A stretch of DNA of 13,689 nucleotides from Gemmatimonadales bacterium (GTDB lineage Bacteria > Gemmatimonadota > Gemmatimonadetes > Gemmatimonadales > GWC2-71-9): positions 1 through 13,689 of the forward strand of contig JAUVRV010000027.1 in assembly GCA_030597435.1 (NCBI GenBank), read 5' to 3'. Each line of letters starts with the position of its first letter. Position 1 is the stretch's first letter. Positions 12,685 through 13,689 of this stretch are shown piece after piece. The notes under the pieces were generated by a model. That model did not search any database. It was not told where the DNA came from and worked only from the letters and a program-made list of their open reading frames with translations. The position numbers and the translations under genes were made by a program.

Positions 12685-13081
12685 GCTCCACTTTGATGTC
12701 GGGTGCCAGGGTGTGGAGTACGGAACAGTACTTCTCCAGTGAAAACGAGACGGCACGCTCGGCCTTTGTCTGATCTAGATCCCTGCCCGACATGCGGAAC
12801 AGGTACTTGATGGCGGTATAGCGTTTCGGGTGTTCCTCCCGTCGAGTTCCGGTCAGATCGATGGTCAGGGACTCGAGCCCTGCCCGCATTTTGGCGAGCA
12901 TCGAGACCACATCGGCTCCCGAGCAACCTGCAGCAGCTATGAGCAGTTGTAGCATCGGGCCTGGTGAGGTCTCGTTATCTGGATCGATCTCGACCGCGGG
13001 AGTGGTCGGGTCCGTGCCTTCGCCTCGGAACTTCAGCCCCTCACCAGTCCAGTCAATGCGAATCGATCTGGTGTTCGACAT
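12665..13081 (-). CDS. OsmC/Ohr family protein (YhfA-like)
   Basis: 138 residues, the usual length. Both conserved cysteines of the family are present: Cys53 (LIAAAGCSGADVVSMLAKMR) at the head of the central helix and Cys119 (LEKYCSVLHTL). Members with this pair reduce organic or lipid hydroperoxides, or form the related YhfA subgroup of unconfirmed activity; the AAAGCSGADV wording and the EKYCSV wording fit the OsmC/YhfA side better than Ohr. It has no signal peptide and should be cytoplasmic. The ATG follows the stop of the upstream barrel-like gene with no gap (TAGATG), with GAGGAG 10 nt upstream, and its end overlaps the next barrel-like gene, so it sits in the middle of a coupled three-gene set. 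Confidence 0.9.
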   Translation of the reverse strand: MSNTRSIRIDWTGEGLKFRGEGTDPTTPAVEIDPDNETSPGPMLQLLIAAAGCSGADVVSMLAKMRAGLESLTIDLTGTRREEHPKRYTAIKYLFRMSGRDLDQTKAERAVSFSLEKYCSVLHTLAPDIKVEHEIIID

Positions 13082-13570
13082 CTATCTCGATCTCCTCGTC
13101 GTCAAGCCAATGAACAGTCGATTGCGCCTGAATGCATCTTCTCCATGATACTCCACGAACCAGCCAATGTATTCGCGGATTCTCAACTCGAACCCAAGCG
13201 CGAATTGAAACCAGACAGCGGGGCACCGATCGGCGGCACTGCATTGCTCCTGGGTGTACAGCCCGAGTCCACCTCCAACGTAGGGAACCGCCACCATCGA
13301 ATCGGGCAGAAACCGAAATAGGATCTCCGCATTGAACACATAGGTATTTGCCGCCGATCCGATTCCCAGTTCGGCGCCACCCCTCATGCGGAGACGCTCA
13401 CCGTAGAGGTCACCGAGGTCTAATGTAGTCCCAAAGACAGCCTGGTCGTCGTCCGAGAAGTCAATCCCGGCCTGAGCAGCGAACCCGAACAGTCCGACGC
13501 GGAACTTGGACTGTTGTGCCGCTAGTGGACTGGCCACGAGCAACAGCAGCAACGAGAGTGTCAATCGCAT
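13082..13570 (-). CDS. Secreted outer-membrane beta-barrel-like protein
   Basis: 162 residues. The signal peptide is clear: MRLTLSLLLLLVASPLAAQQ, cleavage near residue 18-19. The mature part shows barrel-type alternation and turns, for example SKFRVGLFGFAAQAGIDFSD, NAEILFRFLPDSMVAVPYVG and FQFALGFELRIREYIGWFVE, and ends near RLFIGLTTRRSR. The segment PYVGGGLGLY is common in small OmpW/OmpA-like barrels. Two cysteines (Cys110, Cys116) could form a loop disulfide, which would need the DsbA-like enzyme. An AAGGG sequence precedes the ATG by about 7 nt. It starts 11 nt after an upstream reading frame and its stop touches the OsmC-family start. Function unknown. Confidence 0.75.
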   Translation of the reverse strand: MRLTLSLLLLLVASPLAAQQSKFRVGLFGFAAQAGIDFSDDDQAVFGTTLDLGDLYGERLRMRGGAELGIGSAANTYVFNAEILFRFLPDSMVAVPYVGGGLGLYTQEQCSAADRCPAVWFQFALGFELRIREYIGWFVEYHGEDAFRRNRLFIGLTTRRSR

Positions 13571-13581
13571 GTCATACCCTT

Positions 13582-13689
13582 TCAGGATCGGTCAGGCTCG
13601 CCACGGGTCCGGGCAGCGTTGACGTAGTCCAGGGTGGAATCCGCACCGCCGTCAGGGGATCCGGAGCCCTCAGCCACGGCTTGTCTTGC
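13582..13689 (-). CDS. C-terminal end of an unidentified gene (partial)
   Basis: An open minus-strand frame runs in from the window edge and stops with TGA at 13582-13584, 11 nt before the next gene's ATG. It reads ARQAVAEGSGSPDGGADSTL and then DYVNAARTRGEPDRS, a plausible polar tail. A second minus frame is also open to a TGA a few bases before the ATG, so the choice of frame is not certain. The spacing suggests the operon continues upstream of this window. Confidence 0.35.
   Translation of the reverse strand, partial: ARQAVAEGSGSPDGGADSTLDYVNAARTRGEPDRS

Overview
The window reads as chromosomal DNA from an aerobic, diderm (outer-membrane) bacterium of moderately high GC. Heme A synthase and system I cytochrome c maturation (ccmABCD) point to aerobic respiration. 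Two small secreted proteins with beta-barrel-like alternation point to an outer membrane. The mix of ECF sigma/zinc anti-sigma, V4R-like protein, DsbA plus VKOR and short signal-peptide barrel proteins would suit Gemmatimonadota or a relative, but that placement is inference without a marker gene. I see no transposase, integrase, phage gene, CRISPR array, tRNA or rRNA.

Layout. 1-158 (+) is the C-terminal end of an NhaC-type Na+/H+ antiporter. 209-1117 (+) is heme A synthase, ending in a GC-rich inverted repeat shared with the convergent unit at 2989-1181 (-), which encodes a V4R-domain protein and an M24 metallopeptidase. 3137-4730 (+) is a translationally coupled ECF sigma / zinc-finger anti-sigma / DUF92 membrane protein operon, followed by an aquaporin (4797-5480). 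Facing it, 8085-5528 (-) carries a STAS protein, a hairpin, and then overlapping ccmA, ccmB, ccmC and a 36-residue ccmD. The 311-nt region 8086-8396 holds regulatory-looking sequence: an inverted repeat, a TATATA box and two tandem 15-bp repeats before acetyl-CoA synthetase (8397-10352, +). Facing that with a 5-nt gap is the minus-strand operon 11753-10358: an unknown acidic protein, a membrane-anchored DsbA-like oxidase and its VKOR partner. Divergent from it is an unknown 89-residue protein (11885-12154, +) with a clear intrinsic terminator. The right end, 13689-12214 (-), is a packed operon: the end of an unidentified gene, a barrel-like secreted protein, an OsmC-family protein and a second barrel-like secreted protein.

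How the genes fit together. Several units serve the cell envelope and respiration: heme A for cytochrome oxidase, heme export for c-type cytochromes, and disulfide formation outside the cytoplasm (DsbA re-oxidised by VKOR, which passes electrons to quinone). A redox or envelope-stress theme recurs (zinc anti-sigma, OsmC, V4R). No single undescribed system stands out. The best candidates for new biology are the operon pairings of unknown or ligand-binding proteins with known enzymes, the unusual aquaporin filter, and the acsA control region.
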